Origin: Nodosilinea nodulosa PCC 7104
Lineage (GTDB): Bacteria > Cyanobacteriota > Cyanobacteriia > Phormidesmidales > Phormidesmidaceae
Reading direction: 5' to 3'
NCBI RefSeq assembly: GCF_000309385.1
Contig: NZ_JH976537.1
Span: 4,960,795-5,024,794, forward strand
DNA length: 64,000 bases
Both the position numbers and the translations under genes were made by a program. The notes below the pieces were generated by a model. The model was not told where the DNA came from, made no database searches, and worked only from the letters and a program-made list of their open reading frames with translations. Of this stretch, positions 1-9,173 are shown in pieces. Each line of letters begins with the position of its first letter. Position 1 is the first letter of the stretch.

Positions 1-291
1 GGGCCTTTTGCCAACACTTCTTTGCCTGGTATAACCAAGTCCATCATCATGGGGGCATTGGTCTATTGACCCCTGAGGTGATGCATTCAGGCCAAGCTGA
101 CGTCGTCACTCAGCAACGACAAGCCGTTTTAAACACGGCTTATCTCGCCCATCCTGAGCGCTTTGTCCATCATCCGCCCACTCCACCCGTGGTGCCCAAT
201 GCCGTTTGGATCAATCCACCGATAGCAGCTCCTAACAGCCAGGCGGTTCCACACTAATTTGTTTTTAGTTTCTGTCTCATTTTTGTTGACA
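1..291 (+). mobile_element. Right end of an IS3-family-like insertion sequence (truncated by the window edge)
   Basis: The fragment holds the C-terminal end of an integrase-type transposase followed by about 34 bp of non-coding sequence. It ends in ...CTCATTTTTGTTGACA, which read from outside inwards begins TGTCAACAAAAATGAGACAG. An outer end starting with TG is typical of IS3-family terminal inverted repeats. The other end lies outside the window, so completeness cannot be judged. Confidence 0.6.
3..257 (+). CDS. Transposase (IS3-type orfB/integrase), C-terminal part only
   Basis: The reading frame is open from the window edge. It encodes FCQHFFAWYNQVHHHGGIG and then LLTPEVMH, the signature end of the rve_3 integrase core of IS3-family transposases (WYN..RPH..LG..TP). 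The catalytic DDE residues would lie upstream of the window apart from the last conserved segment. The tail after residue 50 is proline-rich and ends 34 bp before the presumed IS end. It may be one end of an intact element or a remnant. Family assignment rests on the motif only. Confidence 0.65.
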   Translation, partial: AFCQHFFAWYNQVHHHGGIGLLTPEVMHSGQADVVTQQRQAVLNTAYLAHPERFVHHPPTPPVVPNAVWINPPIAAPNSQAVPH

Positions 292-297
292 CATTCC

Positions 298-348
298 GAC
301 GCACCACTAGGTCTGGGCTTGGTGCGTCACGCCAAGCGATGACGCACC
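298..348. repeat. Overlapping GACGCACC inverted repeats
   Basis: GACGCACCA (298-306) pairs with TGGTGCGTC (320-328), and GGTGCGTCA (321-329) pairs with TGACGCACC (340-348), so two alternative hairpins share an arm. The sequence resembles the short palindromic dispersed repeats (TAGGGTGCGTCA type) common between cyanobacterial genes. It lies just outside the IS end and downstream of the minus-strand glycosidase, where it could also act as a transcript end. Confidence 0.5.
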
Positions 349-386
349 CTACGATAATGGGGCCGTGAGAGTTGCGCCCAGCTAGC

Positions 387-3059
387 TCACTCCTCCTGGG
401 TGTACTCGGCACACTGCTGAATCATTTTGGCCACCAGCCCGGTCCAGCCGGTTTGATGGCTGGCGCCGATGCCAGCGCCGTTGTCGCCGTGGAAGTATTC
501 GTGGAACAGCAGGTGGTTGTGCCAGTGGGGGTCCTGCTGAAAGATGGCGGTGCCGCCGTAGATGGGGCGGTGTCCGGTGGCATCCTGCAAGAAGGTGCCA
601 ATTAGGCGATCTTCGAGATCGAGCGCCACCTCCCACAGGCACTTTTGCTCGCCAGAGCCGCTGGGGCAGTCCACCATAAAGCGATCGCCCAGGTAGTGGT
701 GAAACTTTTGCAGCGACTCAATCAGCAGGTAGTTGACCGGAAACCACACCGGCCCCCGCCAGTTGGAGTTGCCGCCAAACAGCCCGGAGCTGGACTCGGC
801 GGGCTCGTAGTGGACCTGGTGCTCTTTGCCGCAGGCGTCGAAGCTGTAGGGCTGCGCCAGGTGGTAGCGGGAGAGGGCGCGAATGCCGTGGGGACCTAAA
901 AATTCGGCTTCATCCAACATTTTGTCGAGAATGCGCCGCAGTTTGTCGGGCTTGACCACCGCCAGCAGTCGCCGCTTGCCCACCCCCTCGTCGACCAGGC
1001 TGGCGACGTTGTGGCCGAGGTCGGGGCGGTTCTGCTCAAACCATTCCAGCCGCTCTCGAAAGCTGGGCAGTTTTTTCAGCAGGTCGGGCTCCAGGGTTTC
1101 TACCGCAAACAGAGGGATCAGCCCCACCATCGATCGCACCTTGAGCTTGACCCGCTCGCCGTTGGGCAGGTGCAGCACATCGTAGAAAAAGCCGTCGGCC
1201 TCGTCCCAGAGTTCGGCCTTGCTGACCCCCATGTGGTTCATGGCGTCGGCAATGTAGATGAAGTGCTCGAAGAATTTGGTGGCCATGTCTTCGTAGACGG
1301 GGTTTTCCTGGGCCAGCTCCAGGGAAATGGTGAGCATGTTGAGGCAGTACATCGCCATCCAGCTGGTGCCGTCGGACTGCTCGATGTAGCCGCCCGTGGG
1401 CAAAGGAGCGCTGCGATCGAACACGCCGATGTTGTCCAGCCCCAGAAAGCCGCCCTCAAACACGTTGCTGCCCCGGGCATCTTTGCGGTTGACCCACCAG
1501 GTAAAGTTCAGCAGCAGCTTTTGAAAGACGCGCTCTAGAAACTGGCGATCGCCCTGGCCCGACATTTTCTGCTCAATTTTGTAGACGCGCCAGGCGGCCC
1601 AGGCGTGGACGGGCGGGTTGACATCGCCAAAGGCCCACTCGTAGGCCGGAATCTGGCCGTTGGGGTGCATGTACCACTCCCGCGTCATGATGTCGAGCTG
1701 GTGCTTTGCAAATTCGGCATCGACCAGAGCCAGGGGAATGCAGTGGAAGGCCAGATCCCAGGCGGCAAACCAGGGGTATTCCCACTTGTCGGGCATGGAG
1801 ATAATGTCGTCGGCATCCAGATGGGTCCACTGGTGGTTGCGCCCGGTCTGGTGGCTCTCCGGTGGCGGTGGGTTGTTGGGGTCGCCCTCGAGCCAGCGCT
1901 CGACCCCGTAGCCGTAGTACTGCTTGGTCCACAGCAGGCCCGCGAAGGCCTGCCGCTGCACATTTTTCATGTCGTCGCTGAGGGCAAAGGGGGTGAGGTG
2001 GCGATAGAACTGGTCGGCCTCTTGCAGGCGAGCCTGCCGCAGCGCCTCAAAGTCATCGAAGGGCCGATCGAGCTGGGGCCGATGGCTCAGCCGCAGGCGA
2101 ATCAGGCGGGTCTCGCCGGGGCCGAAGTGCAGGGTGTAGTGGGCGGCGGCTTTGGTGCCCACGCGATCGGGGTTGAGGGCGGCGGCATCGCCCTCGATCA
2201 GGTAGCGGTGGAAGGCATCTTTGACGTAGGGCGACGGGTTTTTGCCGCCGTAGAGCCGTTGGTTGTTGGTCTCGTTTTCGGTGAACAAAATTGGGCTGTC
2301 GCCGTGCCAGTTGTCGTGGCTTTCGCAGTAGAGCCAGCGATCGCCCAGCTCCCCGTGGCTGGCCTCCAGGGTGCAAAAATCGGCCCGGCTCTCGGCCAGC
2401 TTGATCCGGGGCTTCTCGACCGTGTCGCCCCAGCTCCAGGTGTTGCGAAACCACAGGGTCGGCAGCACCGCCAGGGTGGCCGCATCTGGTCCCCGATTGA
2501 CCACGGTGATCTGAATCAAAATCTCCTCGGGGTCTGCCTTGGCGTATTCCACCCCCACATCGAAGTAGCGATTTTCGTCGAAGGCGCCCGTATCCAGCAG
2601 CTCAAACTCCGGCTGATCGCGCCCTCGGCACTGGTTCTCGTCCACCAGCCTCCCGTAGGGATACTCGGCCTGGGGGTACTTGTAGAGCGCCTTCAGGTAG
2701 GAGTGGGTGGGGGTGCTATCCAGATAGAAATAGTATTCCTTGACGTCTTCGCCGTGGTTGCCCTGGTTGCCGGTGAGGCCAAACAGCCGCTCCTTCAGCA
2801 CCGGGTCTTTGCCGTTCCACAGGGCCAGAGCAAAGCAGAGCCGCTGCCTGTCGTCGGAAATGCCCAGCAGCCCGTCTTCGCCCCAGCGATAGGCGCGGCT
2901 GTGGGACTGCTGGTGGGAAAAGCTATCCCAGGCGGAGCCGTCGGCGCTGTAGTCTTCGCGGACGGTGCCCCACTGGCGATCGCTGAGGTAGGGGCCCCAT
3001 TTTTTCCAGGGGGTGCCGGTTTCGCGGATCTCGGTCAGGCGTTGGTGTTCGGGGGTCAT
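387..3059 (-). CDS. GH63-type glucosidase (MGH1-like glycoside hydrolase)
   Basis: This 890-residue protein has no signal peptide and is probably cytoplasmic. A beta-rich N-terminal domain with [18 protein letters not shown] near residues 21-38 is followed by an (alpha/alpha)6 barrel. The barrel shows [17 protein letters not shown] near 423, [16 protein letters not shown] near 473 and [14 protein letters not shown] near 765. These are the conserved blocks of the GH63/mannosylglycerate-hydrolase-like family, which releases glucose or mannose from short glycosides such as glucosylglycerate. The next gene on the same strand is a GH133-like debranching enzyme, so a role in glycogen or compatible-solute turnover is likely. 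The exact substrate cannot be read from sequence. The start at 3059 is followed at once by the conserved N-terminus. Confidence 0.8.
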   Translation of the reverse strand: MTPEHQRLTEIRETGTPWKKWGPYLSDRQWGTVREDYSADGSAWDSFSHQQSHSRAYRWGEDGLLGISDDRQRLCFALALWNGKDPVLKERLFGLTGNQGNHGEDVKEYYFYLDSTPTHSYLKALYKYPQAEYPYGRLVDENQCRGRDQPEFELLDTGAFDENRYFDVGVEYAKADPEEILIQITVVNRGPDAATLAVLPTLWFRNTWSWGDTVEKPRIKLAESRADFCTLEASHGELGDRWLYCESHDNWHGDSPILFTENETNNQRLYGGKNPSPYVKDAFHRYLIEGDAAALNPDRVGTKAAAHYTLHFGPGETRLIRLRLSHRPQLDRPFDDFEALRQARLQEADQFYRHLTPFALSDDMKNVQRQAFAGLLWTKQYYGYGVERWLEGDPNNPPPPESHQTGRNHQWTHLDADDIISMPDKWEYPWFAAWDLAFHCIPLALVDAEFAKHQLDIMTREWYMHPNGQIPAYEWAFGDVNPPVHAWAAWRVYKIEQKMSGQGDRQFLERVFQKLLLNFTWWVNRKDARGSNVFEGGFLGLDNIGVFDRSAPLPTGGYIEQSDGTSWMAMYCLNMLTISLELAQENPVYEDMATKFFEHFIYIADAMNHMGVSKAELWDEADGFFYDVLHLPNGERVKLKVRSMVGLIPLFAVETLEPDLLKKLPSFRERLEWFEQNRPDLGHNVASLVDEGVGKRRLLAVVKPDKLRRILDKMLDEAEFLGPHGIRALSRYHLAQPYSFDACGKEHQVHYEPAESSSGLFGGNSNWRGPVWFPVNYLLIESLQKFHHYLGDRFMVDCPSGSGEQKCLWEVALDLEDRLIGTFLQDATGHRPIYGGTAIFQQDPHWHNHLLFHEYFHGDNGAGIGASHQTGWTGLVAKMIQQCAEYTQEE

Positions 3060-3060
3060 G

Positions 3061-3215
3061 GGTTTGGGGGGTGGGGGAGTAGGGGAGTGGGGGCGTGGGG
3101 CGTGGGGCGTGGGGCGTGGGGCGTGGGGGCGTGGGGCGTGGATTAATTTTCGTTATCTCATCACCGCACTACCGCACTACCGCACCACCCCATCACCCCG
3201 TCACCCCATCACCTG
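3061..3215. repeat. G-rich heptamer and C-rich tandem repeats between two glycosidase genes
   Basis: From about 3061 to 3141 the plus strand repeats GGGGAGT and GGGGCGT units. After a short AT-rich break, CGCACTAC and CATCACCC units follow to about 3215, running into the 3' end of the GH133 gene. Short tandemly repeated heptamers of this kind are a known feature of cyanobacterial intergenic DNA. No gene is seen here. Confidence 0.7.
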
Positions 3216-5208
3216 CCATTACCATCCAGGCTCTCAAGGTTTCAGCTACCGACCAGGCCTGGGCAATGCAGCCTCTGGGCGTAAAAGGGGCATCACCGTC
3301 GAAGATTTCGCTGATGGTGCCGATGCCGTGGGCGTGCAGGTGGTGGGCCAGGGGTTGCAGAAATTGCTGGGCCTGGGCGCGGTCCTGGTAGACATGGTAA
3401 TGGGCCAGAGCAAAAGGGCCGAGCAGCCAGCCCCAGACGGTGCCCTGGTGGTAGGCGCCGTCGCGCTGGAGCGGGTTGCCGCCGTAGTGGCCCTGGTAGC
3501 TGGGGTGGCTGGGGGCGAGCGATCGCAGCCCGCACGAGGTCAACAGCTGCTGGCCGCAGACATCGACAATTTGCCGCTGCTGGTCGGCACCCAGGGGGCT
3601 GTCGGGCAGGGAAACGGCGAAGATCTGGTTGGGGCGCAGGGCCGGGTCGGGGCCGTCGGGGCCGTCGAGCACGTCGTAGCAGTGGCCGGTGTCGGGGTTC
3701 CAGAAGCGGCTGAAGCTTTGGGCCACGCGATCGCCCATTGGGCCGTAGGGATCGGGCTGGTTGAGAATTTGGGCGAAGCGGGACTGCGATCGCAGCGCTC
3801 CGTACCACAGGGCATTCACCTCGATCGGCTTGCCGATGCGGGGGGTGACCACCCAGTCGCCCACCTTGGCGTCCATCCAGGTGAGCTGCACGCCGGGTTT
3901 GCCCGCGTAGAGCAGGCCGTCGGCGGGATCGACGTGAATCTGGTAGCGGGTGCCCCGCTGGTGCCAGTCGAGAATCTCCGCCAGCACCGGAAAGAGCTGC
4001 CGCAGCAGGTCGTCGTCTCCGGTGGCCTCGTGGTAGGCGCGGATGGCCTGGAAGTACCAGAGGGTGGCATCGACGGTGTTGTATTCCGGCACGTCGCCCG
4101 CGTCGGGGAAGCGGTTGGGCAGCATGCCCCGATCGACAAAGCGGGCAAAGGTGAGCAGGATGGAGCGGGCGATATCGGGGCGTCCGGTACTCAGGGTTAG
4201 CCCCGGCAGGGCAATCATGGTGTCGCGGCCCCAGTCGCCAAACCAGTGGTAGCCCGCAATGACCGTTTTGCCGGTGGGGTCGGTGGGGGTGCCGCGATCG
4301 ACGATGAACTGGTCGGCGGCCAGAACCAGCTGCTGAATCCAGGCGGGGGCTGCCCTCTGCTCGGCCCCCTCATCGTTAGGGTTCGGGACCTTTGACGCTG
4401 CCCCAAACCCGAGGATTTTCTGCTCGTAGTTTCGCCGCTGTTGCAGGGCCATTTCCCCATTGAGGCTGGGGCTGGGCTGGGTGCTGCTGGCGACGGTGAG
4501 GGATTCTCCCGGTTGCAGGGTCACGGTCAGGCTGGCGGCGTGGAGGTGGTCTTCGCGATCGCGCAGCCCCCGGTAGCGCTCCACCGCCAGGTCAAAGCCG
4601 TAGAACCAGCTCTGGGCAGGGCTAAACTCCCCCTTATCCGCCAGCAAATAAAACGGCGTCGCCGCTGGAAAAGCGGTGACGCGAACGCCGTGGGCAACAG
4701 ATTCCACCGCCATCTGCCAGCCGTTGGCCTGGGTGTTGCCGTGGTGGTCGCGGTAGTTGACCAGGGCCTTGAGGCTAAGCTCCAGCGGCTGGGTGCCGCG
4801 CAGCAGAGAGTAGCGAATATAGGTGGTGTTGGCTCCCGGCTGCATCCAGAGGCACTTCTCCAGCAGCGCATCCCCCAGCTCAAATCGCCACACGGGCAGG
4901 GTGCCCTCCAGCCTAAAGCGCTCCATCTGTCGGTAGCCCTCGGGGGCGATCGCGCCATCGGCCCAGCGATTGGTGGAGAGGGGATAGCTCTGCCCACCGT
5001 AATTCGCTGTTTCCTCCAGCTTGGTCAGCAGCAGGGTGCGGCCCAGGGGCGGATCAAGGGCCGCCACCAGCAGCCCGTGGTAGCAGCGAGTGAGCAGTCC
5101 GGCCACGGTGCCCGAAGCGTAGCCGCCAATGCCGTTGGTGACCAGCCACTCGCGGGTTTCGGCGTTGGGCAGGTCGTTGCAGAGGGCTTGGCTGAGTTGG
5201 ATGTTCAT
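3193..5208 (-). CDS. Amylo-alpha-1,6-glucosidase (GH133-type glycogen debranching enzyme)
   Basis: This 671-residue protein carries the bacterial debranching-enzyme N-terminal domain, with EWLVTNGIGGYASGTVAG at residues 20-37. The C-terminal catalytic (alpha/alpha)6 domain shows WFGDWGRDTMIALPG near 324, PEYNTVDATLWYF near 374, EVNALWYGAL near 466 and HQGTVWGWLLGPF near 585. The expected reaction is hydrolysis of alpha-1,6 branch stubs of glycogen in the cytoplasm. It lies about 130 bp upstream of the GH63 gene on the same strand, so the two may be co-transcribed across the repeat tract. The extreme C-terminal residues are encoded by C-rich repeat DNA, which suggests that the end of the gene has drifted. 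Confidence 0.85.
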   Translation of the reverse strand: MNIQLSQALCNDLPNAETREWLVTNGIGGYASGTVAGLLTRCYHGLLVAALDPPLGRTLLLTKLEETANYGGQSYPLSTNRWADGAIAPEGYRQMERFRLEGTLPVWRFELGDALLEKCLWMQPGANTTYIRYSLLRGTQPLELSLKALVNYRDHHGNTQANGWQMAVESVAHGVRVTAFPAATPFYLLADKGEFSPAQSWFYGFDLAVERYRGLRDREDHLHAASLTVTLQPGESLTVASSTQPSPSLNGEMALQQRRNYEQKILGFGAASKVPNPNDEGAEQRAAPAWIQQLVLAADQFIVDRGTPTDPTGKTVIAGYHWFGDWGRDTMIALPGLTLSTGRPDIARSILLTFARFVDRGMLPNRFPDAGDVPEYNTVDATLWYFQAIRAYHEATGDDDLLRQLFPVLAEILDWHQRGTRYQIHVDPADGLLYAGKPGVQLTWMDAKVGDWVVTPRIGKPIEVNALWYGALRSQSRFAQILNQPDPYGPMGDRVAQSFSRFWNPDTGHCYDVLDGPDGPDPALRPNQIFAVSLPDSPLGADQQRQIVDVCGQQLLTSCGLRSLAPSHPSYQGHYGGNPLQRDGAYHQGTVWGWLLGPFALAHYHVYQDRAQAQQFLQPLAHHLHAHGIGTISEIFDGDAPFTPRGCIAQAWSVAETLRAWMVMAGDGVTG

Positions 5209-5270
5209 GGGGGAGGTGGGGAGATGGGGGAGTGGGGGAAGTGGGGGGGATGGGGAGTGGGGGAGGCTAA
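5209..5270. repeat. G-rich heptamer-like repeat tract
   Basis: The plus strand reads as repeated GGGGGAGTGGG and GGGGAGATG units just upstream of the GH133 start. It is of the same kind as the 3061-3141 tract. No open reading frame or promoter motif is evident inside it. Confidence 0.6.
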
Positions 5271-5293
5271 AATTGCTCTGGAAATTGCGCCGC

Positions 5294-6382
5294 CTACTTT
5301 TCGACGATTCTGATTACGTGGCCGTCGGGGTCATGCACCAAAAAGGCTTTGGCAAAGCCAATTTGAGAACTGGGCAGGGTGGCTACGCTGTTAGAGATTG
5401 GATCGTACCCGGCCCGCCGAAGCTGGCCAGCAGCAGTCTCGGCATTCGCCACTATTAAGGTAGTTTGCCACTGGGCCAGGTCATTGGCCTGTAGATCCGC
5501 TGGAATCGGGCGACCTCCCGGCGGGGAGAGGTAGTCGAGGAATTCCACGCCGGGGCCTGCCGGGGCACGCAGTCCGGTGATTTGCAGGTGCGCCCCAAAC
5601 ACGTTGTTTAGGTGCTCCTGCTCGGTGCCGTAGTTTTCGCTTTTCCCAGCTGCTCTCAGGCCGAGGAGATCACGGTAGAAACCGAGGCTGGTGTCGGTGT
5701 CGGCGGTGGCGATCGCCGTATGGTCAATGCCCAAAAACACCTGATCCGTCGGCTCCTGCCAGCGGGGGTCGCCCTTGCCGGGGGGAAAGTAGATCACCTC
5801 TAGATTGTGGCGATCGGGGTCCTGAAAATAGAAGGCTTTGATGCCCGCTGCCGCCGTCAAATAGTCCGGCAGGGTTTGGGGCATGTTCGACACAAACTGC
5901 ACCTTAGCCTCGCGCAACCGCTGGTAGGCCGCATCCATGTCGCTGACGACAATGGCAACGTGCTGAAACCAGTGGTCGTTACTGCGAGAGTCCAGCGGAA
6001 TCGGGCGACCCTCGGCGTTCAGGTAATCCGTCAGCTCGATCGCCTCACTGCCAAGCTGCACCTGCACCACCCGCATTCGCGCCCCGCGCACCCCCTCTAG
6101 CTGCTCGTAGGCGGCCCCGGAAGCCTCAATATCCGAGATTTTCTGGAAGCCCAGCACGTCGGTGTAGAACGGCAGCACCCGATCCATATCCGAAACCGTC
6201 ATGCCCACCGTGGCGACCTGCTGTACCGCAATGGGGGCTACGGCAGTTTGAGCCAGGGTTACGGCAGAAGGACCCTCTGGCACACCCTGGGAGAAGCCCG
6301 GTGCGTAGGGCACCAGCAACATCACAGAAAAGACGGCAAAGGACAGAAACAACTGCCTCACCCATTTTGATGACAAAACCAT
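5294..6382 (-). CDS. Exported two-domain VOC (glyoxalase/dioxygenase superfamily) protein
   Basis: The 362-residue protein begins MVLSSKWVRQLFLSFAVFSV, a clear signal peptide, with a GGAG motif before the ATG at 6382. That is why I prefer this start to the upstream one at 6466. Two VOC modules follow. The first opens VATVGMTVSDMDRVLPFYTD near residue 57 and the second LGIDHTAIATADTDTSLGFY near 215. Both contain the FYxDxLGF signature and terminal PDRHNLEVIYFP or PDGHVIRIVE metal-site strands. The substrate is unknown. Glyoxalase, dioxygenase and resistance roles all occur in this fold. Export to the periplasm or thylakoid lumen is unusual for the family. It is the last gene of a minus-strand redox gene group. 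Confidence 0.75.
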   Translation of the reverse strand: MVLSSKWVRQLFLSFAVFSVMLLVPYAPGFSQGVPEGPSAVTLAQTAVAPIAVQQVATVGMTVSDMDRVLPFYTDVLGFQKISDIEASGAAYEQLEGVRGARMRVVQVQLGSEAIELTDYLNAEGRPIPLDSRSNDHWFQHVAIVVSDMDAAYQRLREAKVQFVSNMPQTLPDYLTAAAGIKAFYFQDPDRHNLEVIYFPPGKGDPRWQEPTDQVFLGIDHTAIATADTDTSLGFYRDLLGLRAAGKSENYGTEQEHLNNVFGAHLQITGLRAPAGPGVEFLDYLSPPGGRPIPADLQANDLAQWQTTLIVANAETAAGQLRRAGYDPISNSVATLPSSQIGFAKAFLVHDPDGHVIRIVEK

Positions 6383-6496
6383 AGGTACTCTCCAAAATTC
6401 GTGGTTTCGGTAGGGGCGTAGGCTTAGCCGATCCGGAGGCTCTATGCCATTCGCCCCCACGGGCACATTGGCCGATGGGCGTCCGACCTCACGCCC

Positions 6497-7300
6497 CTAC
6501 TCCACCCCCAACAAATCCTTCGAGGCCGCCACCGCTGCATTGATGAACGTTCGCAGCGTGGACTCATCCTGCACCTGGGATGCGGTCAAAACGCCGCCCA
6601 CCCAGCCTGCCGTGTGCCATCCGCCCACGGGCAATTCCGGCAGCTTCGCCACGTCGGGACAGGGATAGGGCGTGACGTACCAGTAGGGTTCGGCGTAGCC
6701 CTTATCCCCAGGGGATAGGCCGACGCCGAGGTACTTGGCCTCCGCTTCCGTCGGGCCGGGGTAGGTCATTAGCGTGGCTATATCGAAGTGGTGGGGCCAG
6801 ATATAGATGGGGGATGCCGCCGGATTCGCCGCCATCATCTCTGCTAGCAGCGGACGGGTTTCTGCGTAGAAAGCGGCTACTCCCTGGCGCGCTGCCGCAT
6901 CCCCGGCTGCAAAGGCCGCCCCGTGGGCCAGGGGGTGATCGGGAAAGTCATCGGGGGGATAGTCCAGCAGTTTGACAGTCTCTGCGGCGACACCCAGCTT
7001 GGCCAATTCGGCTCTGTGCCAGTCCAGCGCCTCGGCCATGGTTTTGCTCACCAGAGACAGGGTTGCTACGGTTTGATCAGCTTGCAGAATTAGGCCAGTC
7101 AGCGTTTGCGGCACCAGCGCCACCTGAATCTGCGTACCGGGAATTTTTTGGCCGACAAAACCCTGCACATTGGTATTCCAATCCAGCGTTATCTGGCTCT
7201 CGTCCGATCGCGCTTCTCCCAGCGCCATACCCACCGCAGCCATGAATTGAATCGCGTAGTGCAGCTGCACCCGTTGAGATAAAAGGTCTTTGGGGTTCAT
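6497..7300 (-). CDS. Conserved hypothetical protein, DUF5996-like
   Basis: This 267-residue soluble protein was not recognised with certainty. Late motifs IYIWPHHFDIATLMTYPG, DKGYAEPYWYVTPYPCP and GGWHTAGWVGGVLTAS resemble the C-terminal half of DUF5996 proteins in their HFD, EPYWYV and GWHT..W.G spacing. The start at 7300 (MNPKDLL) is chosen because homology-like sequence begins there; an alternative start lies 33 bp upstream. It follows the 43-aa membrane peptide gene by 60 bp and precedes the VOC gene by 114 bp, all on one strand. The HxD and Trp/His-rich motifs hint at a metal or ligand site, but no function is claimed. Confidence 0.6.
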   Translation of the reverse strand: MNPKDLLSQRVQLHYAIQFMAAVGMALGEARSDESQITLDWNTNVQGFVGQKIPGTQIQVALVPQTLTGLILQADQTVATLSLVSKTMAEALDWHRAELAKLGVAAETVKLLDYPPDDFPDHPLAHGAAFAAGDAAARQGVAAFYAETRPLLAEMMAANPAASPIYIWPHHFDIATLMTYPGPTEAEAKYLGVGLSPGDKGYAEPYWYVTPYPCPDVAKLPELPVGGWHTAGWVGGVLTASQVQDESTLRTFINAAVAASKDLLGVE

Positions 7301-7360
7301 CGCGTGATCTTCTTTAGGAGTCTGGTTCAGCAATTGGACGACTGATGGGCATTGCCCACT

Positions 7361-7492
7361 CTATCGGAGGTTTTCGATCAATTCTTGGGGCAGCGGTGGC
7401 CCCAACTGGGGATGGGGCACGTAGGCGGCAAACAGACCCACCGTGAGAAACAGCAGAACTAGCCGCAGCGGTTTGATCGCAGGCTTTTTCAT
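7361..7492 (-). CDS. Small 43-residue membrane protein
   Basis: The frame encodes MKKPAIKPLRLVLLFLTVG, then a hydrophobic stretch and a proline-rich PHPQLGPPLPQELIENLR end. A GGAG motif lies 8 nt before the ATG, and the gene starts 22 bp after the GMC oxidoreductase stop codon on the same strand. Basic N-terminus plus one transmembrane segment predicts an N-in membrane anchor or an uncleaved signal. It could tether or assist the GMC enzyme, which has no membrane segment of its own; that is inference from gene order. It is short enough to be missed by automatic annotation. Confidence 0.55.
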   Translation of the reverse strand: MKKPAIKPLRLVLLFLTVGLFAAYVPHPQLGPPLPQELIENLR

Positions 7493-7514
7493 GGCGTTAC
7501 TCCAGGCGATCGCT

Positions 7515-9074
7515 CTACCCTAGCCGCCCGAGGAGATGATCGCCCACCCGCAGGGCATTGGCCATAATCGTCAGCGTCGGGTTGACCGCCGCGCTGGAGG
7601 GAAAGAAGCTGCCGTCTACCACGTAGAGGTTGTCCAGGTCGTGGGTGCGGCAGTCTAAATCCAGCACCGATGCGGCGGGATCTTCCCCAAAACGGCAGGT
7701 GCCGCACTGGTGCCCCACCACCTGAATCGGGGTCTTGGTGCGGGGGTAAATGCCAAAGGGAATGGCGTGTTCGGCGCGATCGCTGGCTTTGAGAATTTGG
7801 GTCCAGCGGTGAATCAGGCGATCGCCCGCAGCGGTATTGTTCGGCTTGTAGCGCAGCTGGATTTGGTCATTCAGCACCTGCACCCGGTTGCTCGGCTCCG
7901 GCAAATCCTCCGTTTGCAGCCACCAGCCGGTGGCGTACTGGCTCACCCGCTCCAGCTCCTGGCCCGGCACCAGTTTGACAAAGGGCGCCAGCAGCTTGGG
8001 CGCTTCCGCCGGAATCATATCCCGCAGCACGTTGCCCGTGTTTTGCACAAACCCCATGGGGTAGTCAAAATCTGTGTCGCCCCAGTAGAAGTCGCTGACC
8101 GCAATCGTCTTTTGGTACACCGCCGGGTTGGGCGTGGTCTCCAGCGCCACGATCGCGGTGGTCAGGTGCTTCATCAGGTTGCGCCCCACCTGGTCAGAGC
8201 CATTGGCGAGGCCCTGGGGATGCTGGTCACTGGCCGATCGCAGCAGCAGCGCCGCCGAGTTGATCGCACCGCAGGCCAGCACTACAATGTCGCCCTGGTA
8301 GGTCTGCGGTTCCCCGTGGACGATTGCCTCTACTCCGGTCACCTGGCGGCCCGAGGGGCTGGTGATCAGCCGGGTGACCTGGGCCTGGGTTTGCAGGGTG
8401 ACATTGACGGCGTGGCGAATCGGCTGAATGCCCACCACCTCCGCATCGGCCTTGCCCTGCACCAAACAGGGAAACCCGTCGCAGGAATCGCAGCGAATGC
8501 AGGCCCCCAGGGTTTTGTCCACCTCGTTGAGGTTCAGGCCCAGCGGCAGGTGAAAGGGAGTTAGCCCCTGGTGGGTGAGGGTTTGGGCGATCGCCGCCAT
8601 GCGGGGCTCATGGCTCACCGCCGGGTAGGGAAAGGGGCTGCTCCGCCCCGCCTCGGTCGGGTCTTCCCCCGCCCGGCCATGCACCTGGTATAGAGCTTCC
8701 GCCTCGGCGTAGTAAGGTTCAAAATCTGCGTACTTGAGCGGCCATTCCGGCGAGATGCCGTCAACGTGCGCCACCGCCTCAAAGTCTCGCTCCCGCAGCC
8801 GCAGCAGCGCCGCCCCGTAGACCTTGGTGTTGCCCCCCACCCAGTAGCTCATCTGGGGGCGAAAGGGTTTGCCCGCCCCGTCAACCCACGTTTCATGGGT
8901 GTGGTAGCGCTCGTTTTGGTAAACTTCGCGAGCATCCCAGTTGGCCTTTTCGCGGGGCAAAAAGTCGCCCCGCTCCAAAATCAAAATGCGCTTGCCGCTG
9001 GGGGCCAGCCGATAGGCCAGGGTGCCGCCGCCCGCGCCCGTGCCGATGATAATGATGTCGTAATGGGAAGTCAT
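7515..9074 (-). CDS. GMC-family FAD-dependent oxidoreductase
   Basis: The 519-residue protein begins MTSHYDIIIIGTGAGGGTLA, a Rossmann FAD-binding motif at residues 6-20. The C-terminal block HQCGTCRFGEDP and VVDGSFFPSSAAVNPTLTI near 450-500 is typical of GMC (glucose-methanol-choline) enzymes, including the active-site region. A cysteine cluster, ACIRCDSCDGFPC, near residue 200 is found in a subgroup of bacterial GMC dehydrogenases. No signal or membrane segment is seen. The likely reaction is oxidation of an alcohol or sugar hydroxyl with FAD. The upstream start at 9167 adds unconserved residues and is not favoured. Neighbours on the same strand are a flavo-iron-sulphur reductase and a 43-aa membrane peptide. 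Confidence 0.8.
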   Translation of the reverse strand: MTSHYDIIIIGTGAGGGTLAYRLAPSGKRILILERGDFLPREKANWDAREVYQNERYHTHETWVDGAGKPFRPQMSYWVGGNTKVYGAALLRLRERDFEAVAHVDGISPEWPLKYADFEPYYAEAEALYQVHGRAGEDPTEAGRSSPFPYPAVSHEPRMAAIAQTLTHQGLTPFHLPLGLNLNEVDKTLGACIRCDSCDGFPCLVQGKADAEVVGIQPIRHAVNVTLQTQAQVTRLITSPSGRQVTGVEAIVHGEPQTYQGDIVVLACGAINSAALLLRSASDQHPQGLANGSDQVGRNLMKHLTTAIVALETTPNPAVYQKTIAVSDFYWGDTDFDYPMGFVQNTGNVLRDMIPAEAPKLLAPFVKLVPGQELERVSQYATGWWLQTEDLPEPSNRVQVLNDQIQLRYKPNNTAAGDRLIHRWTQILKASDRAEHAIPFGIYPRTKTPIQVVGHQCGTCRFGEDPAASVLDLDCRTHDLDNLYVVDGSFFPSSAAVNPTLTIMANALRVGDHLLGRLG

Positions 9075-9173
9075 AGTAAGCACAGATAAAGTAGCGTGGG
9101 TCGAACCTACAAACCGCCCAGAGCAAGACCGAAATCTATGGACCCACGAAGCAAAACCCCAATCCAAAGTGGC

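Noticed and set aside
1605..3146. Long antisense frame (over 500 codons) opposite the GH63 gene
   Set aside because: It is a shadow frame of a GC-rich gene whose own family motifs are unambiguous; the antisense translation is Gly/Val/Ala-rich without domains.
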